Source of the DNA: Cephalotus follicularis
Taxonomy: Eukaryota; Streptophyta; Magnoliopsida; Oxalidales; Cephalotaceae
Assembly (NCBI GenBank): GCA_001972305.1
Contig: BDDD01002369.1
Coordinates: 1-64,000 of the forward strand
Direction: 5' to 3'
Length of the DNA stretch: 64,000 bases
The notes under the pieces are model-generated. The model saw nothing but the letters and a program-made list of their open reading frames with translations, did not search any database and was not told the origin of the DNA. Position numbers and translations under genes: made by a program. Position 1 is the stretch's first letter, and each line of letters begins with the position of its first letter. Shown piece after piece: positions 10,734 to 20,910 of the stretch.

Positions 10734-11284
10734 TGTAATAACCACAATTTCAATTAATGTATATTGTAACCTATGATGAATAAAAATATGCATTTTCTTG
10801 AGTTTATATGTTGGGTTATCTTTTGATTAGAATGAAATTTGGAATAAATTATTAAATGAAGATTAAAGAAGTTAATTTTGGTGCTAAACTGCCGACACCT
10901 AACGTCGTACCGTTGACGCTTTGAGCCCAGACACATTTACAAAATGTGTAGTCGAGAGCTGGGTTATGACGCACAAACCGTCAACGCCAGAGAGAAAACC
11001 GTCGACGCTTTGCGCGGTGGTAGGGCTGTGATACACGCCTGTTAGAACAGAGCAGTGGCGCCAAATGGTTTCCATGAGAGCTAAGTGTCCAGAGACGTGG
11101 CAGACATGCAAGGAAAGCCAGACTAAGTGCCTTGCATGTGCTCTCCATCCATGCAAGTCTGCATACCTGCAATCACAGCAGAAAAGTGAGAGAAAGAAAC
11201 AAAGAGTGAACGAATGCATGAGGGACAGAGAAATTGTACAATGAATGTTAAACTAGATGAGGAATTAAAGACACGAAATTGACC

Positions 11285-11292
11285 CTTTATAT
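11285..11292 (+). promoter_or_regulatory. TATA box of Gyp1 5' LTR
   Basis: CTTTATAT follows a purine-rich stretch (11167-11240). It is conserved in the 3' LTR (27458-27465) and, slightly changed, in Solo3 (near 35793). Confidence 0.55.
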
Positions 11293-11428
11293 CAACTGTG
11301 AGAGATTGAATGAGAGTGTTAGAAAACACTGAGCAATAGGGAGAACAATTGGACAGTGGCTGAGATTGCATGTAGAAGGAGCTTGAAGTTCAAAAAGAAT
11401 TGAACTTGGAACATCACCTGGGAAATTG

Positions 11429-11434
11429 GTAAGT
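11429..11434 (+). promoter_or_regulatory. Splice-donor-like site in Gyp1 LTR leader
   Basis: GTAAGT about 140 bases after the TATA box. It is conserved in the 3' LTR (27602-27607), in Solo3 (35935-35940, preceded by CCCAG) and in both Gyp2 LTRs (minus strand, 22878-22873 and 18944-18939). Confidence 0.5.
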
Positions 11435-12345
11435 TAATAATCCGAATTTCCTTGATATAGTTAAGGTTGTTAGTGATGTAGCATACTGATGTTAGCTATA
11501 CATATCCATTGTTAAAAAACAATTATGGAGTAAACCTGGACTTAGAGATTGGATGAGTATAAATTGTAAAAGAGAATTTTGAAGCATTATAAGCTAATGA
11601 TAAGCTATGGTTCCAGCTATAAGTTTATACCATGATTTGATAACAAGATAAACTTACTGGTATTAATGCATAAACCTGTAAACATGCAATTGTTTAGGCT
11701 AATTTCTGCAAATTGGAAGATTGAAAGGAGGGTGAAGAACATTGGACATAAAGAGAGAAATCAATCCAAATTGATTTCGGGATAGCGTTTTAAGGTTGGG
11801 GTTTTGACATGTTTTTGAACATATAACATGTATAATGTGTAGGGATGGTTAAGATTTGATTGCATGTTGAATTGGACTGAGATTGAATCGATTTTGTGCA
11901 TGCCCTATTTTGTTATTGCTCCTGGAAATTTGTAAGAACTCCAGAAGCGCCGACGCTTAGGTTTAGACAGTCGATGCTTTGGTGTGTAAAAATGGCATAT
12001 TAAGGCTTAGAATGTCGATGCTTTACGCTTTGATTATGTGTCAGTGTCAACGCTTAATCGACAACTGTCGACACCTAAATGGAAACTGTCGACGCTTTAG
12101 AACAGTAATTGTGGAAATGCTTATTTGATTGATTGAATTGGTTGAGGTTGAGAATATCCTTGAATTGCTATATTGTATTGCTGCCATTACTGTTTATTAA
12201 AGTAATTACTACTGTTACATATAAACTTCAAGGATTATACAAACTTAATACTTTAAGCATAAATAATGATTTTAAACAACAAATTTCTGACGGAAAATCT
12301 TATTGTTATACAATTGTTATTTTCCTCTATAAGAGGTACTGTATC

Positions 12346-12350
12346 GTTTT
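12346..12350. repeat. Target-site duplication of Solo1, left
   Basis: GTTTT before the element; repeated at 14733-14737. Confidence 0.8.
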
Positions 12351-13327
12351 TGTCACACCCCGTTTCCATAAACATAGACAACATATAAAGTGGTACGGAA
12401 ATCAACATAAAAGTCCGGCTTATGCAAAATTTCCATAAATTTAAAACTTTTCAAATCCATTAACAACTTGCGGAAGCATCAAATATAAGCCGAACACATC
12501 ACGCATCCCATACTACGTGATGCCCGATAATCCAAACGTAACTGTTGATCGCCCAAAACGGGGCGTGAGTTAAAGATACAATACAGATAACAAATATCCA
12601 ACGTACAAAAACCAAATAACATGATAAATGTTCAATAACCCAAAATAAGAGAAAATAACAAGTCTTCTCTTTAAATCTCCGTGCATGCTCCATGTCAAGA
12701 CCACTCCATCAATCTGTTACAGTAGGGGTTAGCCTTTGTCCTCACTCGGCTAAGTGAACAAAACCATAAATACAGTTCAAGTAATAAGACAATGAGTATC
12801 ATGAATGAATGCATGATGATGAGCCATGTCATGAAATTTTCATAGTAAAAATACCTCCGTATATACATATAAAAATATCTGCATGCTCACAGTACAAGTA
12901 TAACTCAAAAGTTATATTAACACAAGCAGTAAATATGTTCCCAAAAAGGAACCAGACAGTCCAGTCGTCATGACCGTCGCCACCTCCTGGCCCCAACGTC
13001 GTGCACTCTAACTCCGTCCCCGTTTGCGAACGGTTTTGGAGCAAATCCTCCGTAAGTTGTTTAGCATGGCGACCAAACCAACAACAAGTTACTAGCACGG
13101 CGGCTAAGTAATCAACAGGTTATTAGCACGGCGGCTAATAATCAACAGGCACAAGCAATCCACAGTACAAGTCAAGCAATTACACATATTTACTTGATCA
13201 AATATATTTGTTTTTAATACTTATATATATAAAAGCTTTACTAACCCCTTCATAAAGGTTTCTGTCTCTATACATAACAAAATTCAAATACTGAATAACG
13301 TTGAACACTTGACTTTTCATATAAAAT

Positions 13328-13862
13328 NNNNNNNNNNNNNNNNNNNNNNNNNNNNNNNNNNNNNNNNNNNNNNNNNNNNNNNNNNNNNNNNNNNNNNNNN
13401 NNNNNNNNNNNNNNNNNNNNNNNNNNNNNNNNNNNNNNNNNNNNNNNNNNNNNNNNNNNNNNNNNNNNNNNNNNNNNNNNNNNNNNNNNNNNNNNNNNNN
13501 NNNNNNNNNNNNNNNNNNNNNNNNNNNNNNNNNNNNNNNNNNNNNNNNNNNNNNNNNNNNNNNNNNNNNNNNNNNNNNNNNNNNNNNNNNNNNNNNNNNN
13601 NNNNNNNNNNNNNNNNNNNNNNNNNNNNNNNNNNNNNNNNNNNNNNNNNNNNNNNNNNNNNNNNNNNNNNNNNNNNNNNNNNNNNNNNNNNNNNNNNNNN
13701 NNNNNNNNNNNNNNNNNNNNNNNNNNNNNNNNNNNNNNNNNNNNNNNNNNNNNNNNNNNNNNNNNNNNNNNNNNNNNNNNNNNNNNNNNNNNNNNNNNNN
13801 NNNNNNNNNNNNNNNNNNNNNNNNNNNNNNNNNNNNNNNNNNNNNNNNNNNNNNNNNNNNNN
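13328..13862. other. Assembly gap (N)
   Basis: 535 undetermined bases within Solo1; their content and true length are unknown. Confidence 0.99.
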
Positions 13863-14345
13863 GAAACCAAACAGATAATTTCAAGTGGCCAAAATGGCCG
13901 TCTGCAATAAATATCACAGTCCAACGATTTTCCCAGAAAAGGAGTCGATGTCTTTATAAAAGACGTCGATGTCTTTTACCTTACAGAATGTGTTTTCCAT
14001 GGTTTCAACACACCAAGCCATTTCTAAACCAATCCTTTACATAAGCTACACACGTATTCATGTATCTATACATACATGATTAACTCAGTACATCACAGTA
14101 ACATTTCAACAAGTCCAGAATTTCAATCCATTCAACAACATGCAATTCATCATGCTAAACATTAACTTTAGAACTCAAAATGCACATATGAATCCATCAC
14201 TTTCCCCTACCTTTGATTTCAAGTTAGAAATCGAAAGTCCACCTCTTTTAGTACTCCAACAGGTCACTTGAGTCCATAGGTACGCTTTGGCAACTCCCTG
14301 GTTCGTCCTGGCAGTTGGTGTGCAAGCTCCAAGCTCCAACAATGG

Positions 14346-14364
14346 CACACACACACACACACAC
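14346..14364. repeat. CA/AC microsatellite
   Basis: About nine AC dinucleotides next to a pyrimidine-rich block in Solo1. Confidence 0.9.
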
Positions 14365-15615
14365 TTTTTCTCTTTCTCTCTTCTCTCTTTCCTTCTGGTG
14401 TTATAAAACGAGAGAAATGGGTTGGGAGGGTTATTTTTATGCAGACACCTCCCACCTAACACATTTCTTCTGCCATCTAACAACCACACTTCTTCCCATG
14501 CATTCACGTGTGCCCTAGCTCACAAAGGAGTCGACGTCTTTCCAAAAGACGTCGATGTCTTTTGGCCAAAACAGCGCCGTTTCAAGCTTGAACACACACA
14601 CTCCATTTCTAAGTCCATAACTAGGGTTTGCAAGCATCTTTTGAGGCCAAAGCTCAACATTCTCATTAAATCAAGATTAATGATTACATCATAAATCAAA
14701 ATATTACATCCAAGAAAATGCCGGGCGTTACAGTTTTGTTCTCCAAGAGAACCACTGACTGAATTGCTATGTTTTCTAAAAATGAAAACTATCGTTATAT
14801 TGCATATTATAGATATATGTAATATTGTCATTGAATTGATTGTCTATGCTATTGTCGTTAGTCGAGTGATGGCAGATGTCACTGGCTACGGAGGTGGTCC
14901 TATGTGCCAGGAGTTGGCTAGAGTATCCACCCAAACTCTCTGCAATACAGATCTCGATTGTTAAACTGCCCGCTAATTCCGGTAGTAACTGACCTGATCT
15001 ATCATCTTCATAGTGAAGGGTGATAGATAGGTGGTGCACAATTGGTGCTAGGAGTTAGCGACATGTGACACCCAAACCACTGTATTGATTGATTGTACCC
15101 TTGTGCGGTATTCATGCATTGTATTGTCTATGGACACTTGGCATGATTGCTCATATATTGAAATACTTATATATATATATGTTATTTCAGATAAACTGTC
15201 AAGCATGTTTGCAATTATATATTCAATTATCATGCATTATTTCCTACTTAGCCAAGTGAGGATAACGGCTAACCCCCTACAATTTCAGATTAAGTGAAGA
15301 CGTTTGAAAAGTGCTGCTGAAGCTTTTGGAGAGCTTCTATTTTGTTAAGGTTGTTATTGTTATGTTTTGTATCAAAATGAACGTTCACACTCCGTTGTTG
15401 CTGTTTTACTTTCCTTTATGTACAAGGATAATTATTAGTATTGTGTAAGCAAGTAGTATGGGCTGCGTGCGGATGTTTTTTATATCCGGCTTTAAATGCT
15501 TCCGCTATTTGTTAATGAGTTCACATTAATATTGAATGTTGGATTATTATTTATATTCTGATATCACCACATATGCTTGTCTCAAATGGAATTGAAAGGC
15601 GGGGTTTGACAGGCA

Positions 15616-15627
15616 TGGTATCAGAGC
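15616..15627 (+). promoter_or_regulatory. Primer binding site of Gyp1
   Basis: TGGTATCAGAGC four bases after the 5' LTR end (GGCA spacer), matching initiator-Met tRNA. Confidence 0.92.
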
Positions 15628-15691
15628 ATATTCCATATATGCTACCTGGGATATGTTTCTCAGAAATTAAGTGAATTGTTTCGTAATGATT

Positions 15692-16977
15692 ATGTCATTT
15701 CATATAGGAGACTGAATGGACCTATGAAGAGGTATGAGAGGAAGGCGTAGAGCCGCTGAAGGAGTCAATGCACCGCTAGTGCATGAACATGATCTGCCAG
15801 CGAATGAAGGAGTGAATATTCCTCCAGTACAAGAAGAGAGGAGTAATTTTGACCGCATGGCTGACCTCTTCCAACAGCAGATGCAAGCCAATGCGGCAAA
15901 CATGGACAGATTCGGCAAATCAACATGCTCCTGAAGCTTGTCATACTGGTGGATTTGGCAGAGATTTGGAGCGGTTCATGAGACAGAATCCTCTGATTTT
16001 CAATGGTGAGCTGAATGCTACTGTGGCCGAGCAGTGGATTAGAGACCTGGAGAAAATATTTGCTGCCTTGGAGTGTACTGATGAGCAGAAACTCAACTTT
16101 GTTGTATACCACTTATGGGGCGAGGCTACCTATTGGTGGGAAAGGATTGAAGTAAGGTGGGAATCTGGTGGACTTGACAGGACTTGGGACAGATTTCAGT
16201 CTGAGTTCCTTGCAACTTATGTGCCACAGATAGAACGTAACCGGTGGGAGACCGAACTGATGGAGTTACGTCAAGGGGATATGACGGTAGCTTAGTACCA
16301 GACTAGATTTGTGGAGCTGGCAAGACATACACCTTATCTTGTGGAGGGTGAATCACGAATGATCCGAAGGTTTCTAAAAGGCCTTCGACCTGACATCAGA
16401 TCTAAACTGTTAATGTTGCAGCTAACTTCTTTTGTAGATATTGCTGAGGGGGCAATGATTCTTGAAGCTGGTACTAATGAAAGAAGAGCGGAGTGGTCTC
16501 GTACTAATCAATCGAGTGCCGCACAGTCACAGGGGCAAGGGAGTAATAATCCTGCTAAGTCGACAAGGTCCGACAACAAGGTTCAAGGAGGTCCTCGACG
16601 CAGAAATTCACGATCAAGAACTCCTAACCGAAGCGGTCAACAGAATGCGGGTGGATGTACTTTTTGTGGTCATCAGAACCATGATGAGACTGAGTGCTGG
16701 AAAATGATGGGGAAATGCCTGAGGTGTGGTTCACAGGAACATATGCTGAATAGTTGTCCAATGATGAGGGATCAAGCACGCGGCCAACAGGGAAGTGCTG
16801 GTGCGAGTGGTAGTGTTGCGGGTGCTCAACTGCGGAAGGATACCAGAAAAGGGATTGTGAAAGGTAGGGTCTACGCCTTATCTAGAGATGATGTGCCAGA
16901 ATCTACTACTGTTGTGGTTGGTACCATTTTTATATCTGACATACTAGCTCATGAATTGATTGACCCTGGTGCGACAC
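15692..16977 (+). pseudogene. Gyp1 gag and start of protease
   Basis: The start ATG at 15692 is placed by homology with Gyp2 gag (20828, minus). Stops TGA at 15713 and about 15734, a frame change near 15930, and TAG at about 16293 (a CAG codon in the relative) break it. From 15930 the frame holds the retrotransposon Gag core (GEATYWWER, DRFQSEFLATYVPQIERNRW, RRFLKGLRPDIRSKL), then two zinc knuckles CTFCGHQNHDETEC and CLRCGSQEHMLNSC, and the start of the protease (GRVYALSRDD...LIDPGAT). The protease motif has Pro in place of Ser/Thr (CCT at 16965-16967). Gyp2 interrupts two codons later, and the frame resumes correctly at 23559. Confidence 0.9.
16973..16977. repeat. Target-site duplication of Gyp2, left
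   Basis: GACAC before Gyp2; repeated at 23559-23563. The duplicated bases are part of the Gyp1 protease codons A-T-H. Confidence 0.9.
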
Positions 16978-19624
16978 TGTCACACCCCGTTTTCAATATA
17001 CGTTATAGACAAGCATATATGGTGATATCAGAAATAAGAATAAATAATATTCCAGCAACAATTAATAAATAAATTTGCGGAAGCATTCGAAAAGCCGGAA
17101 TATAAATACAAGTCATTTGCACGCATCCCATACTACATGCAGGTATAATTCAACAATTATCCTTACATAAGGAAAACAACAACAACGGGATGTGATCCGT
17201 TCAATACAAATACAATACATCATAAATAACAACCTTAAATTGACGATTAGAAGCTCTCCAAGCTTCAGCAGCAATCTCCAAGTCTTCGCTTAATCTGAAA
17301 CTGTAGGGGGTTAGACTTTGTCCTCACTCGGCTAAGTAGGGAACATGTATGAAAACGAATATATAAATGTATCCATGCAAGGTAGTTAAATATAAACAGT
17401 AAAATCATATACATGCCAAAATATATATACGAGCAATCATGCCAACTGGCTAAAATGAATCATTCAATCAAACACGTCGCAAAGGACCAATCAATTCTAC
17501 CTTTAAGGATGCGTACACTCATATGTTTAGCATTCGGATACATAACACTCCGTGATTAGTAACCTCGTTACAACACACTCCTTGATTGTAACTAAAAATT
17601 TTACAATGTAGGGATACGTACACTCATATGTTTAGCATCCGGTTACATAACACTCCGTGATCAGTAACCTTGTTACATCACACTCCATGATTGTAACCAA
17701 GTTAAATTACACTCTATGATTATAACGGACAATCAGCTCAATCAGTCATTGCAAGTAGTTTATAGAAGTAAAATACTTGATTTGTATAGCAACAACATTC
17801 AATCTATCGAAGATATGCACTTCCGTATTATGACTTCATCAAGGATACTTTTCCTCAAAGAAGCAAACAATTCAATAACATTGAGTTTCAATGAAGAAAC
17901 AAAAACGTAGAAGTCTCACTTTGGGAGAAATCTATTCAATAACGCTAAACAATCACACAGCATAACGTATCAATAGCAGTATGAACAACTAAACCGATTT
18001 CAGAGTTATTCGGTCTCGAAATCAGGGTTCCACCACATGGGGTGTATAAGACATTCAATCTCCTGTGTTTCGATTACATGTAGCAGGGACTGATTTTGGA
18101 AATCATCCTCTATGGAAGCTAGTGTAATTACAGGAATTTGTTCCAAATGGTACAATCGAATTACTCTAGGAATCAAACAGCACACTTTGAAGTTCGATTC
18201 GGTATTAACAACAATAGTACACTATTGTCAATTATACAAGAGGAATTGATCCTTAGAAGTATGAATCCAATAATCCCGTATGAATTCACAATTGTCAAGC
18301 TTGAAAAGTAGGATCAAATTCCAGTACTGATCATCCGTAAAACCAGAAAATTTCCTCTAACAGCCCAGAACAGTCGGCTGCCTCCCTGTGGCAGTCGGCT
18401 ATTCATCGTAGCAGTTGACTGCCTACCTTAGCAGTCGACTATTTAGGTTGAGTAGTCAGCTGTTCCTTATGAACAGTCGACTGCTTTTGTCCAGGAGTTC
18501 ATCCCGCAGAACAGAGCATGCAGGCTCTCAATCCAAATCATTCAAACAATAACATGCAATCGGTATAACTATCAAAACATGACATGCATAATATATATTT
18601 CAAGATCATATCATAGCCCCTGCCTTAAAACGCTATCCCAAAATCAATGGAGCTTGATTCCTCTATTTGAGTTCCAACTTTTAGTTCAACCTTCCAACTC
18701 CAGTAATTTCAGTCTATACATTTACATGTTTAAGGACATGCATTAGTATCCGAAGTTCAACTAATTAACTGGTTACAATACCAAATCCAACAGTAGCTTA
18801 TCATCATGTTTATCAATTCCATCTTGGCCCTTTAACCATTCTATCTCAATTCCCAATTATCCACATTGTTCATATTAACAGAAGGTATATCTGACTAACA
18901 TCCTCCTAGTTATAATATTATAACAGGTTCGGATGGTGACTTACCAGGAATTCAAGCTTTGAGGTCTCTTGTTCACTCTCTCTTGGAGTCTCCAACTTCA
19001 AGCATGCAACTCCAAAATTCTCCAGCAAGTTCCTCAATCCTCAGTGTTTGTAACTTACTAACTCCACTCTAACCACTGATATAGGGTTAGGAAATCCTAG
19101 AATTTGTCAGATTACCATTACCCCAACATTTCCTCCATTCTCTCTCTCGCATGCCTTACTCCCTTCATTTTCATTTCTTATATGTCTTGCATGTTGCAGG
19201 TCTTCAAGTCTTGCAGAGCATATGCAAGGGCTTTCCTTGCATGTTATGGCAGCTGGTGGCATGCTCACGACACCTGTTCCTTGCATGCCACGCCCCTGCT
19301 CTATCTCACGCATGCAGAGACACCTGTTCTGCTGCTAATTCCAGTCGACTGTCTTAAGTGGCCAGTCGACTGTCCCTTTTTAATGGCTAACAGTCGACTG
19401 TTCCCTTGTGACAGTCGACTGTCCTACCCAATTCCTGATCCCTTAATTTTTTATTCCTCCAACTTCTTTTCAGTTCTAATTAGTCATTACGACTTGGAAT
19501 TTAAACCTTCAAAACAACAATTTGCTGAATTTAAAGGAAGAATTTAACATCAAACCTTTAACCAATATATATTTTATTCATCAATCCGTACGATATACAT
19601 TCATTAAAATTTGCGGTTGTTACA
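16978..19624 (-). repeat. Gyp2 3' LTR
   Basis: On the minus strand it starts TGTAACAACCGC at 19624 and ends GGGGTGTGACA at 16978. It contains CAGTCGACTG-type palindromes at 19344-19419 (four full GTCGAC cores at 19344, 19365, 19393 and 19414) and 18370-18490 (cores at 18434 and 18476), a TATA-like CCCTATATCA (19087-19078), a GTAAGT donor (18944-18939) and an acceptor-like TTTCAG (AG at 17296-17295). Confidence 0.92.
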
Positions 19625-19638
19625 TTCCCCCCTCCTTA
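19625..19638 (-). promoter_or_regulatory. Polypurine tract of Gyp2
   Basis: The minus strand reads TAAGGAGGGGGGAA directly before the 3' LTR, identical to the Gyp1 tract at 26894-26907. Confidence 0.88.
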
Positions 19639-19706
19639 TAAAAATTCGTCCTCGAATTTATAGATACATATCTATCCAAGAGGGAACGTTTCAAACATTT
19701 CACCGG

Positions 19707-20828
19707 TCAGTTATCCTTTGACCGCGAAGGTCCAGCTGCAGCATCGTGATCACTCGCAGCTCCAGGAAGGATTGTCTTTCGCCGATTCGGACAAGCCATC
19801 AAGAAATGGTCGGTTGCTCCGCACTTCATGCACAACCCATTTTTCAACCAACAATCTTCCAGCCGATGGCTTTTACGGCCACAGTGTGAACAAGCTTCAG
19901 GTTGAGCATCATTCTCCTGAATAGCAATCTTTGATGATCCAGCAGGATTATTACTTCCCTGCCAGTGTGAAGAAGTAGGTCTCGATTGAATAGCACGAGA
20001 TCTTTCTACCCTCCGTTCATTTGCATCAGCCTCCAGAATCATTGCTCTCTCAGCAACCTCAACAAACGAGGTCAGCTGCAACATCAATAGTTTAGATCTG
20101 ATGTCAGGTCGAAGGCCTTTCAGGAACCTCCGGATCATCCGTCACTCACCCTCCACAAGATAAGGTGTGTGCCTCGCTAGCTCCACAAATCTGGTCTGGT
20201 ACTGAGCTACCGTCATATCTCCTTGACATAACTCTATCAACTCTGTCTCCCATCGATCACGCTCAATCTGTGGAACATATGCCTCAAGAAACTCGGACTG
20301 AAATCTGTCTCAAGTCCGGTCAAGTCCACGGGCTTCCCATTTCGCTTCATTTCTCTCCCACCAGTAAGTAGCCTCACCCCATAAGCGGTACACAGCAAAA
20401 TTGAGCTTCTGGTCATCAGTACATTCAAGGACAGCAAATATTTTCTCCAAGTCTCTTATCCACCGCTCGGCAACAGTAGCGTTCAGTTCACCATTGAAAG
20501 TCAGAGGATTCTATCGCATGAACCGCTCCAAATCTCTGCCAAAACCACCGGCATGACAAGCATCGGGTGCTTGCTGATATGCCCGGTTGGCTTCGTACAT
20601 TTGCCGAATTTGTTCCATGTTCGCTGCATTTGCTTGCATCTGCTGTCGGAAAAGATCAGCCAGGTGGTCAAAATTACTCATCTCGTCATTCGCTGGAGGA
20701 ACATTCACTCCTTCATTCATTGGCGAAACATTTTCAGGTACTGGCGGAGCATTGATCCCCTCGTCGGCTCTACGCCTTCCCCTTCTACCACTTCGTAAAT
20801 CCATTCGGTTTCCCATCTGGAATGACAT
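19707..20828 (-). pseudogene. Gyp2 gag with three premature stops
   Basis: Starts at ATG 20828 (MSFQMGNRMDLRSGRRGRRR) and ends at a natural stop at 19707, about 70 bases before the polypurine tract. One frame covers about 373 codons, interrupted by TAG near 20513 (CAG in Gyp1), TGA near 20312 (Trp codon in Gyp1) and TGA near 20141 (Ser codon in Gyp1). The Gag core phrases RRFLKGLRPDIRSKLLMLQL and WGEATYWWER match Gyp1. Two zinc knuckles near the C-terminus read CSHCGRKSHRLEDC and CMKCGATDHFLMAC. The protein would package RNA into particles; no pol follows. Confidence 0.9.
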
Positions 20829-20895
20829 AATTCATTAGGAAACAATTCACTCAAATTTTTGAGAAACTTATCCCAGCTTAGCATATATGGAATAT

Positions 20896-20907
20896 GCTCT
20901 GATACCA
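20896..20907 (-). promoter_or_regulatory. Primer binding site of Gyp2
   Basis: The minus strand reads TGGTATCAGAGC three bases after the 5' LTR end. Confidence 0.92.
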
Positions 20908-20910
20908 TCT

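Larger units (their letters stand above)
12351..14732 (-). mobile_element. Solo1: gypsy-type solo LTR inside the Gyp1 5' LTR
   Basis: Begins TGTCACACCCC and ends GGGCGTTACA on the plus strand, so its sense is minus (TGTAACGCCC to GGGGTGTGACA), as in Gyp2. The GTTTT duplication on both sides and uninterrupted Gyp1 LTR sequence on either side prove insertion. No coding region, primer site or polypurine tract is visible, which fits a solo LTR, although a 535-base gap (13328-13862) hides part. Palindromes GACGTCGATGTC or close lie at 13941-13978 and 14525-14570 (GTCGAC at 14530-14535), a TATA-like TTTTATAAC near 14408 on the minus strand, and a CA microsatellite at 14346-14364. Confidence 0.8.
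10734..15611 (+). repeat. Gyp1 5' LTR, split by Solo1
   Basis: Starts TGTAATAACC, ends GGGGTTTGACA four bases before the primer site, and matches the 2493-bp 3' LTR with modest divergence. It includes palindrome cluster 1 (about 10885-11010, GTCGAC at 11001-11006), a TATA box (11285), a GTAAGT donor-like site (11429), cluster 2 (about 11945-12105, GTCGAC at 12067 and 12088), and an acceptor-like TTTCAG ending at 15288. Confidence 0.92.

Noticed and set aside
13198-13924. Long reading frames of about 190-240 codons
   Set aside because: They consist almost wholly of unknown bases from the assembly gap.
14346-14364. CA repeat considered as a marker of a separate element
   Set aside because: It is a simple microsatellite inside Solo1, without boundaries of its own.
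15616-15627. tRNA-like sequence TGGTATCAGAGC, found at each element
   Set aside because: It is a 12-base primer site matching a tRNA 3' end; no tRNA gene fold surrounds it.
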